A stretch of 51,807 nucleotides of DNA. Origin: Candidatus Heimdallarchaeota archaeon. GTDB lineage: Archaea > Asgardarchaeota > Heimdallarchaeia > JABLTI01. Position 1 is the first letter of the stretch. Each line of letters starts with the position of its first letter. A program made the translations under genes and the position numbers. A model generated the notes under the pieces. That model ran no database searches. It had not been told where the DNA came from and saw only the letters and a list, made by a program, of their open reading frames with translations. The stretch spans positions 1 through 51,807 of the forward strand of contig JAHLVZ010000009.1 of assembly GCA_019058165.1 (NCBI GenBank). Reading direction: 5' to 3'. This document shows positions 33,906-42,868 of this stretch, piece by piece.

Positions 33906-34574
33906 CTATATATCTTCTTTCCAGAAAGTCTCGAAAGGTGTATTTCTTATCAGCTGAACCAATATTTCTTTAGATTTGAAGTAAGGCTCAACAAGCGAAT
34001 CGTATTGGAGTATTCCTTGTATCTTTTCATCTATAACCTCTGAAATATCCACCTTAATAGCTTTAAGAGCTGTGCTTACTTGTAGCTTTCTAGATTCTGG
34101 CAAAAAGTTTGGGAAATCTTCGTAGTAATAAATATCAAATTCTGTTTGTTTTAAACCTGCTACCGCTTTCTTTACGATTAAATGATCTATTTGATTTCTT
34201 TGAGCCATCGGACAGTAAATCTCTTGAATATCTTCTTTTTTGATAAAATCTGAAATATATTTCCTGAGTTGCAGAACTTGTTCTTCTTCAACTGGATTCA
34301 ATATTTTATCAAAAAGATCTTCTAGGTTTCTACCTCGAAGGAAAGCTGATTTAAATTTGAGGTAAATTATTTTAACACCTAAAATATTCCCAAATCTCAA
34401 TTCTTCACGTTTCTTCCTTCGATATTTTATCCCTTTGAATTGTATTCTGTAATACCTTCTTTTAGGAGGAAAAATAGATACTATAATAGAATCTTCTCTA
34501 TTTTGGCCTACCAATCCACTACAAGACCAAGCAATGTCTCCATAATGAGGTTCAAGAAATAGAGCTTTTGACAT
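33906..34574 (-). CDS. PIG-L/LmbE deacetylase-like protein with altered catalytic motif
   Basis: The PIG-L family removes N-acyl groups from sugars or related molecules using one zinc ion. The N-terminal motif here is EPHYGDIAWSCSGLVG, matching (A/P)HxDDxxxxxGG but with Gly in place of the first Asp, the general base in studied members. The second Asp and the His are kept. The later HPDH-like motif is NQIDHLIVKKAV, keeping the final Asp-His. Zinc could still bind, but ordinary catalysis is doubtful. At 222 residues the length is normal, and there is no signal peptide. It is convergent with the ATC-like array and upstream of nothing obvious. Confidence 0.7.
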   Translation of the reverse strand: MSKALFLEPHYGDIAWSCSGLVGQNREDSIIVSIFPPKRRYYRIQFKGIKYRRKKREELRFGNILGVKIIYLKFKSAFLRGRNLEDLFDKILNPVEEEQVLQLRKYISDFIKKEDIQEIYCPMAQRNQIDHLIVKKAVAGLKQTEFDIYYYEDFPNFLPESRKLQVSTALKAIKVDISEVIDEKIQGILQYDSLVEPYFKSKEILVQLIRNTPFETFWKEDI

Positions 34575-34648
34575 TAAGATTCAATTATACGAGAGTTTGA
34601 TATTGAAAATAAAGTTGTCTATATGGTATAAAGGAATTAATTTCTTTG

Positions 34649-35749
34649 TTAAATTAAAACTTTAATTGGGTTAACTCTTCGTTTGAAAGCTCGCTTTATC
34701 ATCCAGAAGAGAATATTTCTTGGAGGTTTCGAAATATCTTTGCTATCCCTAGGGATAAGACACATTGCTTCTTGTGGACAAACCAAAGCACAAACGCCAC
34801 ACCCTACGCACTTGTCATCTACCTGACATTTCTTGTCAGTAATCGTTAAAGCGTTAAATTGACAACGATCAATGCATTTACCACAACCAGAACAAGATTC
34901 TTCTTCAATACTCAAAACATAATCTGATTTTACAAAAGCATTAGGCTGGTTGTATTTAACTAATCCTTGTAATATCCCACAACAACAGGTGCAACAATTG
35001 CAGATGTAAGATTGCCCTTTTTCAATATTCATTGTTGTATGAATGAGTCCAGCTTCTTCAGCTTCTCTCAGTAATTCAAGTGCTCTAGTTTTGGTAACTG
35101 GTTTTGTAGCATTATTATCTTCATAGGCATTTTTCCTGGAGGAAAATGATAAACAAATACTTAGGGGATACTCACATCCGTTCCCTATCAATGTTTGTTG
35201 TTTTCTACAAATGCAGTCTCTTATTCCCCAGCTTTTTGCTTCTTGAACTAATGTTTCTGCTTGATTATAGGTATGTATTTTGAGATCAGTTTTTATCACA
35301 CTATTTACTGGTACTACTCTTTGGATGGGCGGTTCTGAAGTGAAGAGTAATTCCCCTCGTGTTTTCTGGACATAGTTTTCAAACAACTGAGCAAATTCAG
35401 CATCCATTCGATGAATTTGTTCTTCATATAATCCAATAACAAATGGTAATAACCCGTATTTTATTCCCCTTTTTGTTTTAATGATATGTAATTGCCCTTT
35501 CTCTTTCATTATTGATAGTTTCTTAGCCAAGTCTTTTCTTGGCAATCTGAGACGTCTAGCCATTCTTCTAAGTGTTTCGCCTGCGAGTTTCATTTTGCTT
35601 GCTAAATCTGCTTCCCAAGGCTCATAAATCCACTCGAGCATTCTCAAATGAGTTCCGTCTTCAAGCGTCATAAAACCATTCGGGATGGTATTGAGTGTTT
35701 GAGACAGCTTTTCATATGGATTCATATGTATCTTAGTTGCTTTTGCCAT
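34649..35749 (-). CDS. Winged-helix plus dual 4Fe-4S ferredoxin-domain protein
   Basis: Residues 1 to about 120 resemble a helix-turn-helix region (ASKMKLAGETLRRMARRL, RKDLAKKLSIMKEKGQLHII). A middle section carries unusual cysteines (DCICRKQQTLIGNGC and CNCCTCCCG). The C-terminal part has two classic clusters, CSGCGKCIDRC and CVGCGVCALVCPQEAM, for two 4Fe-4S centres. This domain order occurs in a known but uncharacterised family of anaerobes. The protein could be a redox-responsive regulator or an electron-transfer protein. AGGAGAT lies seven bases before the ATG. No oxidoreductase partner is beside it. Confidence 0.78.
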   Translation of the reverse strand: MAKATKIHMNPYEKLSQTLNTIPNGFMTLEDGTHLRMLEWIYEPWEADLASKMKLAGETLRRMARRLRLPRKDLAKKLSIMKEKGQLHIIKTKRGIKYGLLPFVIGLYEEQIHRMDAEFAQLFENYVQKTRGELLFTSEPPIQRVVPVNSVIKTDLKIHTYNQAETLVQEAKSWGIRDCICRKQQTLIGNGCEYPLSICLSFSSRKNAYEDNNATKPVTKTRALELLREAEEAGLIHTTMNIEKGQSYICNCCTCCCGILQGLVKYNQPNAFVKSDYVLSIEEESCSGCGKCIDRCQFNALTITDKKCQVDDKCVGCGVCALVCPQEAMCLIPRDSKDISKPPRNILFWMIKRAFKRRVNPIKVLI

Positions 35750-35856
35750 TAGACGTATCTCCTGATAAATACAAAAGATGTATGGAATCGATATTATCTG
35801 AATTTAAGTAACTACCTATATACATTGTAAAAAAAATAAAAAAACAAATTGACCAA

Positions 35857-37542
35857 TTAAATCTTCAAAGTGAAAAGCTTACGGTATTCAATTGTTTTCC
35901 CGGTTTCCTCATCGCGAACTTCCACGACGGTATCTTTAGCGATATTCTGGACAGTACTCTCAAGAGAAACTTGCTTCAAAGTATCAACTAGAGGTAAATT
36001 CTGTTCTTGAAACTTCGTCCACATACTAATTTGTTCTTCTAGTTTCTTTTGTTCTTCAGTGATCTCTTCGACTAGCAATTCTAGGCTTTTCTCAATAGCA
36101 ATCGTTCTAGCTGTAATTAACAAATCGATTGCTTTTTTCACATCTAGTTCTACTAATGCGAGTTGAGCTTTTAGTTTGAATAAGTTTACTATCATGTTAT
36201 GTTGTTGATTCTCTTCTGCTTCTTTGAAAACCTCATCTATTTGTTTTCGAACTTGAATCAAACTTTCTTCATTAGCATTGATTTGCAATTCTCGTAAGCG
36301 TATTTCTAAAATTGAATAGAGAGCATCAACACGCCATTCTGCAAAAGATTCCTTTCCTGATAAGAATTTCTCTGCGAAGACAACTGCTTTACTCCAATCT
36401 TGTATGTCTGTACTTGCTTTGTAGTATTGAATTGATGCAAATTTGTATAACTCATCATATTGCTTTAATTTTTCTTCATCTCTAATTTTCTCAAGTTGAT
36501 TTAGATATTGTTGAGCCTCTTTGAATTGCTTCTTTTGAACGAAAATATTGACTAAACTGTAGAGAATTATTGGATGATATCTTCTATCCTGGATTTCAAT
36601 ACTCCTCTTTAAGGCACCCAAATAGTATTCCAGAGCAAGATCTAATTCATTTTTCCAGTAATAAACTTCAGCAAGGTTTGTATAAATCATAAAGTCAAAA
36701 CCACTCTCAAAGGTTAAAGCCTTCTTCAGGTATTTTATTGCATCATCAAATTGGAAAAGTGCAGAATAAGCTGCACCAATGTTCAAATAGGTTCCAAAAT
36801 GAAGATAGGTTGATCCTGTCTCTTCCATTATCTCAATACTTTCGAAATATAATTCTAAAGCTTCTTTGTATTCAAGTTGATATGTTTTTAAAACCCCCAT
36901 TCGCATAATTGCTAATGCAATTTCCTGTTTATTACCTAAGGCCATAGCGATTTTGTGAGCTTGTTTAAGAATCTTCTCTGCTTTTTTATTATTACCAGAA
37001 AATAAATTATACAGACCCAAATGGGTGGTAAAGAAAACTAAAACTTGTTTATCATTAGCTTTTTCTGCCATCACAGTAGCTTGTTGTATTAACTCTAGAC
37101 CAATTTTGTAATTGCCAGTATTAGCAAGAATAAATCCTTTCATACCTAAAAATCGAATGCTAAATCTATTTAATGAAACATCATCAAGCAGATTTTTTTC
37201 AGTCATTGTCTTCATAGTACTCTCAATTAAAGCAAGACTTTTTCTTATATTACCAAAAATATAGAATCCTACAATTTTCCAATAAATTGATTTGATGATT
37301 AATTTATCATTTTTCAATTCTTTACTTTCTTTTAATACCGTTTCTGCTATAAGCAAGGATTTTTTGTAATTTCCCAATTTATTTTCAATTTCACTGTTAA
37401 AAAGCAGACATTCAAGATGATCCTCTTTACTAAGTTCTTTCGTTTTTGAAACCTTATTAACTAGATCAAGTGCTTCTTTAAATTTGGCTAGTGAAATCAG
37501 TTGTAATATCTCTTCAAACTGCTTCTGGTTAGGAGATGACAA
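35857..37542 (-). CDS. TPR protein, paralogue 1 of a tandem set of four
   Basis: A 561-residue protein made almost entirely of tetratricopeptide-like helical pairs (for example EALELYFESIEIMEETGSTY, AIKYLKKALTFE). It ends in a conserved tail, SLESTVQNIAKDTVVEVRDE, followed by a TGKTIEYRKLF ending. I chose the second TTG (37542) because paralogues begin M-S/P-S, the spacing to GAGG is seven bases, and the length then matches theirs; TTG 37548 is the alternative. There is no signal peptide or membrane segment. It is the most divergent copy along with paralogue 3. TPR proteins are scaffolds; the partner is not evident. Confidence 0.8.
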   Translation of the reverse strand: MSSPNQKQFEEILQLISLAKFKEALDLVNKVSKTKELSKEDHLECLLFNSEIENKLGNYKKSLLIAETVLKESKELKNDKLIIKSIYWKIVGFYIFGNIRKSLALIESTMKTMTEKNLLDDVSLNRFSIRFLGMKGFILANTGNYKIGLELIQQATVMAEKANDKQVLVFFTTHLGLYNLFSGNNKKAEKILKQAHKIAMALGNKQEIALAIMRMGVLKTYQLEYKEALELYFESIEIMEETGSTYLHFGTYLNIGAAYSALFQFDDAIKYLKKALTFESGFDFMIYTNLAEVYYWKNELDLALEYYLGALKRSIEIQDRRYHPIILYSLVNIFVQKKQFKEAQQYLNQLEKIRDEEKLKQYDELYKFASIQYYKASTDIQDWSKAVVFAEKFLSGKESFAEWRVDALYSILEIRLRELQINANEESLIQVRKQIDEVFKEAEENQQHNMIVNLFKLKAQLALVELDVKKAIDLLITARTIAIEKSLELLVEEITEEQKKLEEQISMWTKFQEQNLPLVDTLKQVSLESTVQNIAKDTVVEVRDEETGKTIEYRKLFTLKI

Positions 37543-37592
37543 TACCAAACCTCGCTTTATCTTATTTATTCTTCAAGGAAAAATCTTTCTCT

Positions 37593-39278
37593 CTAAATCT
37601 TCAGAGAAAACAGCTTCCGGTACTCAATGACATCCCCAGTTCTTTCATCGCGTACCTCTAGAATTGTTTCATTTGCAAATTTTTTAGCACTACTGTCTAA
37701 ATGAACTTCTTTCAGGACATCTTTAAGCGGTGCTTTCTGTTCCTTCATTCGATTCCACATGTTTTGTTGCTGATCAAGTTTTGCTTGTTCTTCCTGTATA
37801 TTAGAAGCTATCATCTGCAAGTTCTTTTCTTTTGCCAGTGTTTTAGCGGTAATAAGTAATTCAACTGCTTTCTCAGCATCCAATTCAACCAAGGCTAGTT
37901 GTGATTTCAAACGGTACAGATTTGCAATCATAGTGTATTGCTGTCTTTCTTCAGCATGCTTTTGTATGATTTCAATCTGTTTTTTAACTTCTACTAAAAT
38001 ATCTTGATCAGCGGTAACCTGTAATTCCTTTAGTCGAATTTCTACAAGATGGAAGAGGGCATCAATTTGGGAATCTTTAGATAATTTCCCTTCCTTTACA
38101 ATCTCTTCAAGAATTTCAATTGCCTTAAACCAATCTTGAATTCGAGTGCTTTCCTTGAGAATGAGAACTTCTGCAAGTTGATAAGACGGAATTATTTTTT
38201 CAAAACTCGATTCCTTTGTTAGTTCTTTTATTTCTTCCAAATATTTTTTTGCTTGATCAGTCTTCTTTAGTAGAATAGACGACAAGACCAAATGATAAAG
38301 GAGACCAGGTACCATTCTAAATTGACCTGTTCTTTTGCTATCAGCTAAGCCTTCTAAGAAGTTTTCATATGCTTTTTCTATTTCATTTTTCAACAAGCAG
38401 ATGGCACCAATATTAATGTACAGAACAGCTTTTCCGGTTTGTGTTAATTCTAGTGCTAGTTCATTGTACTCTAAAGCCTTATCCAAATCGTATCGATTAG
38501 CATAAATAAGTGCTACATGAGTATAAAAACCATAAAGCAATACTTTCGCTCCTGTTTCTAAACAGAGATCAATACCCTTCTGATGATATTCTAGTGCAAC
38601 ATCGAATTTTCTGACCAATTGTTTTACAGTTGCGTATACGAAATAAGTATAAATTATGAAAAAGTGCTTCTCAAGAGATTCCAGGATTTTTAATCCACTA
38701 TCAACATATTCTTCACCTTTCTCAACATTGCCAATGAACATAGTTGCTTGACCTAGAATGCCTTTTGTTAATCCAATCAAGTAATCAATTTTGGTTTTCA
38801 AAGTGAATTCATGTACTTCATCAAATAATTTCTTGCCTTCTTGAAAATTTCCAAACTCAAATTCCAACGTTCCCAAATTCAAAAGCAACAATACCTTAGT
38901 TTGTGCTATTAGCTTTAAATCAAATTTCTCATCATCTTTGATAAATTCCAGCCCTTTTTTTGTTGCTTCATAGCTTTCTTTGAATTTGCCGATATTGTAG
39001 AGTGATAATGCTTTTGCGCTTGAAGCATCAGCTTTTAACACATTGTTCTCAATTCCTTCGCTTTCTTTAAGTACTTTTTCTGAAAGTTTTAGAGATTCAG
39101 TATATAATGCTTGATAATTCTTAATTTCACTTTGCAAAACAACGATTTCAAGTTCTTTTTCTTTAGTTAAGTTGTCTCTCTTCAGTAGATTTTTAGTTTT
39201 AGTATAGGCTTCTTTGAGCTTTCCTTTAAAAATGAGTCTTTTTACTTCTTCTATTTCTTTCTCCACTTCAGAAGGCAA
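37593..39278 (-). CDS. TPR protein, paralogue 2 of a tandem set of four
   Basis: A 561-residue TPR protein with N-terminal EKEIEEVKRLIFKGKLKEAY, repeated helical pairs (ALEYHQKGIDLCLETGAKV, ALEYNELALELTQTG) and the shared C-terminal tail VHLDSSAKKFANETILEVRD followed by TGDVIEYRKLFSLKI. The block from about residue 370 to 480 (DALFHLVEIRLKELQVTADQ and following) is almost identical to paralogue 4 at both DNA and protein level, more than the N-terminal parts are, suggesting gene conversion. The start is TTG with GGGG about eight bases upstream. It lies 44-50 bp from the next TPR gene. Confidence 0.8.
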   Translation of the reverse strand: MPSEVEKEIEEVKRLIFKGKLKEAYTKTKNLLKRDNLTKEKELEIVVLQSEIKNYQALYTESLKLSEKVLKESEGIENNVLKADASSAKALSLYNIGKFKESYEATKKGLEFIKDDEKFDLKLIAQTKVLLLLNLGTLEFEFGNFQEGKKLFDEVHEFTLKTKIDYLIGLTKGILGQATMFIGNVEKGEEYVDSGLKILESLEKHFFIIYTYFVYATVKQLVRKFDVALEYHQKGIDLCLETGAKVLLYGFYTHVALIYANRYDLDKALEYNELALELTQTGKAVLYINIGAICLLKNEIEKAYENFLEGLADSKRTGQFRMVPGLLYHLVLSSILLKKTDQAKKYLEEIKELTKESSFEKIIPSYQLAEVLILKESTRIQDWFKAIEILEEIVKEGKLSKDSQIDALFHLVEIRLKELQVTADQDILVEVKKQIEIIQKHAEERQQYTMIANLYRLKSQLALVELDAEKAVELLITAKTLAKEKNLQMIASNIQEEQAKLDQQQNMWNRMKEQKAPLKDVLKEVHLDSSAKKFANETILEVRDERTGDVIEYRKLFSLKI

Positions 39279-39347
39279 AATTACAACCCCTAGATGATTA
39301 CTTCTTTCTTTTACTAAAGGATTTCTCTCTAATAAACAAGTGAATTC

Positions 39348-41045
39348 CTATATTGAAATTTCAAACAACCTTCGATATTCAATAACTTCTCCGGATTTCT
39401 CATCTCTAACCTCGATGTCAGTAGTCTGAGCCATCTTTCTGATTGTGTTTCCTAAAGAAACGTGTTTAACACTTACAGTTAATGGTTGCTTCTTCTCACT
39501 AAATTTCATCCAAAAATCGAATTGATCCTCAAGCTGTTTCAACTCTTCGAGTAATTCTTCTTCCATTACTTGATGCTTTTTTTCTTTGGAAATTTCAATT
39601 GCTTGAACAAGAATTTCTTTAGCTCTCTCTGGTTTAAGTTCAATCAAGGCAATTTGTGCTTTCAGATTCAAAGCATTTATCTCTTGAAGCTCATAATGTT
39701 CCTTTTTAGCAATTGAAAGGACATTCTCGATATTTTGTTTTAGTTCTTTCAATAATTCCTCGTTTCCAGTCATTTGGATTTCCTTGAAAAGAAGCTCAGA
39801 GGTATATAGTAGTAAGGATAATCTAGTCCACCCGGAAATATTTTCTTCATCTTCATTCAATAATTCTTCGAATATTTTAGAAGCTTCAGTCCAGTCTTTC
39901 ATTCTATCACTTGATTTAAGAAAGTACGCTTTAGCATACTGATAGTTCAAAGAAAATTTCTTTTCGTCTTGATTCTGCTCTCTTATTTGATTCATTAATT
40001 CAAGATATTCTTGAGCATTAGTTGTTTCTTTCAAATCAGTTAATGTCATTACAAGATAATATAATGTTCTAGATTGATATAATGGAAGATTCAAATCTTG
40101 TGCAAGTTTAAACCTACTTTTTAAATGCTTAATAGCTAAATCATTTTTCCCTAATCGACGGTATATTAAATGAATATTAAGATGGAGAAGTAACTGTAAA
40201 AATTTTTCTGCGTAGGGTAGAGCTTTTAGATAGTACTTTAAAGCATTCTCATAATCGAACATAGATGCATAAGATACTGCTAGATCATTTGAAATAATAC
40301 TAATGTACATCTTATTACCTATTTTATCCATAATTTCCAAGGCTTGTTCAAAAAGGTCCTTGCATTTTTTGAAATTTCTTTCCATATATGGTACTCGAGC
40401 ACTCCCCCATAATGCTAATGATAGAGCAAATTTATTACCTAGCTCTTTAGCTAGAAGTAAACCTCTTTTGGAAAATTCCTTTGATTTTTGAAGCTCATTT
40501 AATTGTCCGTAAATTGCGGATAAAAATGAAGAAAAAACTGATATAAGAAATTTATTTCCAGTTATTTCAATGAATTCTATGCTCTTTAACATTAATTCTT
40601 TTGCAGGTTTTATATTAAAGAGAAATGCATTACTATTAGCCTTTAAGAGAAGAATATACGCTTTTCGTTTAGCAAAAATCTTTGTTGGTAATGAATCTAG
40701 CTCCCTTATTATTTTCTCTCCTTCCTCGATTTCTTTGTTTAGTCTTTTTAATTCACCTTGATAAAAGAATACTATTCCTTTCAGGATTATGGAATCCAAA
40801 AGCAATAAGTCCAAATTTTGTTTTTTACTTTCATTAAAAATTTCTTCTGCTAGCTTCAATGCTTCCTCTATTTTCCCTTGGTATATTAATATCTCACCTT
40901 TTTGAGCTAGAAATACTAAGTGATCATTTTTTTGTAGTTTCTTTGAGTCAAGCAAATCATCTATAGCTTCAATAGCTTCGTTAAAATTACCTAGTATAAG
41001 TTGCTGTTCAACTTCTTCCAGTTGTTTCTTGATATCAGTAGACAA
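39348..41045 (-). CDS. TPR protein, paralogue 3 of a tandem set of four
   Basis: A 565-residue TPR protein (KKQLEEVEQQLILGNFNEAI at the N-terminus, ALKYYLKALPYAEKFLQ in the middle). Its tail VSLGNTIRKMAQTTDIEVRD plus SGEVIEYRRLFEISI is the most diverged version of the shared ending but keeps EVRDE and IEYRxLF. The start is TTG with GAGGG upstream. It shares layout and length with its neighbours but little near-identity at DNA level. It is likely an old duplicate with its own binding specificity. Confidence 0.8.
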   Translation of the reverse strand: MSTDIKKQLEEVEQQLILGNFNEAIEAIDDLLDSKKLQKNDHLVFLAQKGEILIYQGKIEEALKLAEEIFNESKKQNLDLLLLDSIILKGIVFFYQGELKRLNKEIEEGEKIIRELDSLPTKIFAKRKAYILLLKANSNAFLFNIKPAKELMLKSIEFIEITGNKFLISVFSSFLSAIYGQLNELQKSKEFSKRGLLLAKELGNKFALSLALWGSARVPYMERNFKKCKDLFEQALEIMDKIGNKMYISIISNDLAVSYASMFDYENALKYYLKALPYAEKFLQLLLHLNIHLIYRRLGKNDLAIKHLKSRFKLAQDLNLPLYQSRTLYYLVMTLTDLKETTNAQEYLELMNQIREQNQDEKKFSLNYQYAKAYFLKSSDRMKDWTEASKIFEELLNEDEENISGWTRLSLLLYTSELLFKEIQMTGNEELLKELKQNIENVLSIAKKEHYELQEINALNLKAQIALIELKPERAKEILVQAIEISKEKKHQVMEEELLEELKQLEDQFDFWMKFSEKKQPLTVSVKHVSLGNTIRKMAQTTDIEVRDEKSGEVIEYRRLFEISI

Positions 41046-41093
41046 GGTGCTCCCTCTACTAATATAGTAAAAATGATAGGATAAATCTTTTTC

Positions 41094-42779
41094 TTAAATT
41101 TTTAAAGCGAAAAGCTTCCGGTACTCGATGACATCGCCAGTTCTCTCATCACGAACTTCTAAGATAGTTTCACTTGCAAGTTTCTTAGCACTACTATCTA
41201 AATGAACTTCTTTCAGGGTTTCTTTCAAAGGTGCTTTCTGTTCCTTCAATCGATTCCACATGTTTTGCTGTTGTTCGAGTTTTGCTTGTTCTTCCTGAAT
41301 ATTTTTTAAAATGAAATGCAAGTTCTTTTCTTTTGCTAGTGTTTTAGCAGTAATAAGTAATTCAACTGATTTCTCGGCATCCAATTCAACCAAGGCTAGT
41401 TGTGATTTTAACCGATACAGATTTGCAATCATAGTGTATTGCTGTCTTTCTTCAGCATGCTTTTGTATGATTTCAATCTGTTTTTTAACTTCTACCAATA
41501 TATCTTGATCAGCAGTAACCTGTAATTCTTTTAGTCGAATTTCTACAAGATGGTAGAGGGCATCTATTTGAGAATCCTTTTTTAGTTTTCCAGAAGCAAT
41601 CAGTTCTTCAAGAATTTCAATAGCCTTGAGCCAATCTTGAATACGAGTGCTTTCCTTCAAAACAAGAACTTTAGCTAGTTGATATGTTCTAGTAATTTGA
41701 TCAAAACCAGCTTCAATACTGAGTTCCTTTAATTCCTGCAGATACTTCTTTGCTTGTTTTATATCCTTGAGTAATAAGAATGATAAAACCAAGTTATAGA
41801 GTAGACTAGGTCTTATTCTTATTTCACCTGTTTTCTTGCTATCCTCTAATCCATTTTGGAAATATTCATTTGCTTTTTCAATTTCATTTTTCATTAAATA
41901 AATGGAACCAGTATTAAGAAGCAAAAGATACTTTCCAGTAGGCGAAACTTCTAAAGCTAGATTATTGTATTCTAAAGCTTTATCTAGATCGTATCGGCTT
42001 CTATATATTAGTGCTGAATGGCCATAAAAAATATAGAGAAATAATTTTGCACCCGTTTCCAGTGAAAGCTCAATTCCCTTTTGATGATACGCTAGTGCTG
42101 TGTCGTATTTTCTAACTACTTGCTTTGCTGTAGCATAAGTAAAATAGGTATAAAGTATAAACAAGTGCTTTTCAATAGATTGGGCGAGTTCCATTGCACT
42201 ATCAACATATTTTTCACCTTTTTCATATTCTCCAGCGAACAAGTTACCCTGACCTAAAATACCTGTTGCGAATGCAATTAAATAATCAAGTTTAGTGTCT
42301 AATGCACATTTATATACTGCTTCAAATAACTCCATGCCTTTAGAACTATCCCCAAACTCAAATGCTAAAGATCCTTGTTGTAAAAGTAGTAAGATCTTAG
42401 TTTGAGCGACATGTTTCAATTCATACTTTTCATCATCTTCAATTAATTCTAAACCTTTTGCTGAAGCTTCTTGGCTTTCTTTGAATCGACCTAAATTATA
42501 ATGACACATTGCTAGTTGAAGATAAGCATCAGCTTTCAAGAGATTATTCTCAATTGCTTCACTTTCTTTGAGAACTCTCTCCGATAGTTTAAGAGAATCA
42601 GTAAATCTCGCAAAGTAAGTCATTATTTCACTTTGTAGGACCACTATTTGCAGCTCTACTTCTTTGGTTAATTTTTCTTTCTTTAGCAAATCCTTTGTTA
42701 TCTTATGTGCTTCTTTGAGCTCTCCTTTATAGATGAGTGATTCTACTTCTTCTATTTCTTTCTCCAATTCAGATGACAA
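41094..42779 (-). CDS. TPR protein, paralogue 4 of a tandem set of four
   Basis: A 561-residue protein, closest relative of paralogue 2: ELEKEIEEVESLIYKGELKEAH at the start, ALAYHQKGIELSLETGAKL and ALEYNNLALEVSPTG in the repeats, and the tail VHLDSSAKKLASETILEVRD with TGDVIEYRKLFALKI. It begins with TTG and GGGG about eight bases upstream, as paralogue 2 does; even the leader GGGGTTGT is shared. It is transcribed first in the four-gene run. No enzymatic domain is seen. Confidence 0.8.
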   Translation of the reverse strand: MSSELEKEIEEVESLIYKGELKEAHKITKDLLKKEKLTKEVELQIVVLQSEIMTYFARFTDSLKLSERVLKESEAIENNLLKADAYLQLAMCHYNLGRFKESQEASAKGLELIEDDEKYELKHVAQTKILLLLQQGSLAFEFGDSSKGMELFEAVYKCALDTKLDYLIAFATGILGQGNLFAGEYEKGEKYVDSAMELAQSIEKHLFILYTYFTYATAKQVVRKYDTALAYHQKGIELSLETGAKLFLYIFYGHSALIYRSRYDLDKALEYNNLALEVSPTGKYLLLLNTGSIYLMKNEIEKANEYFQNGLEDSKKTGEIRIRPSLLYNLVLSFLLLKDIKQAKKYLQELKELSIEAGFDQITRTYQLAKVLVLKESTRIQDWLKAIEILEELIASGKLKKDSQIDALYHLVEIRLKELQVTADQDILVEVKKQIEIIQKHAEERQQYTMIANLYRLKSQLALVELDAEKSVELLITAKTLAKEKNLHFILKNIQEEQAKLEQQQNMWNRLKEQKAPLKETLKEVHLDSSAKKLASETILEVRDERTGDVIEYRKLFALKI

Positions 42780-42868
42780 AATAACAACCCCAACAAATAG
42801 ATTAAGATGATAGGATAAATCTTTTTCTCAAGAAAAATTTCAAGATTTACCCTTATTTAATATCAAAA

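Noticed and set aside
33858..34043. Short plus-strand frame after the array
   Set aside because: It lies opposite the PIG-L-like gene and overlaps the terminator hairpin; its translation is low-complexity and has no ribosome site.
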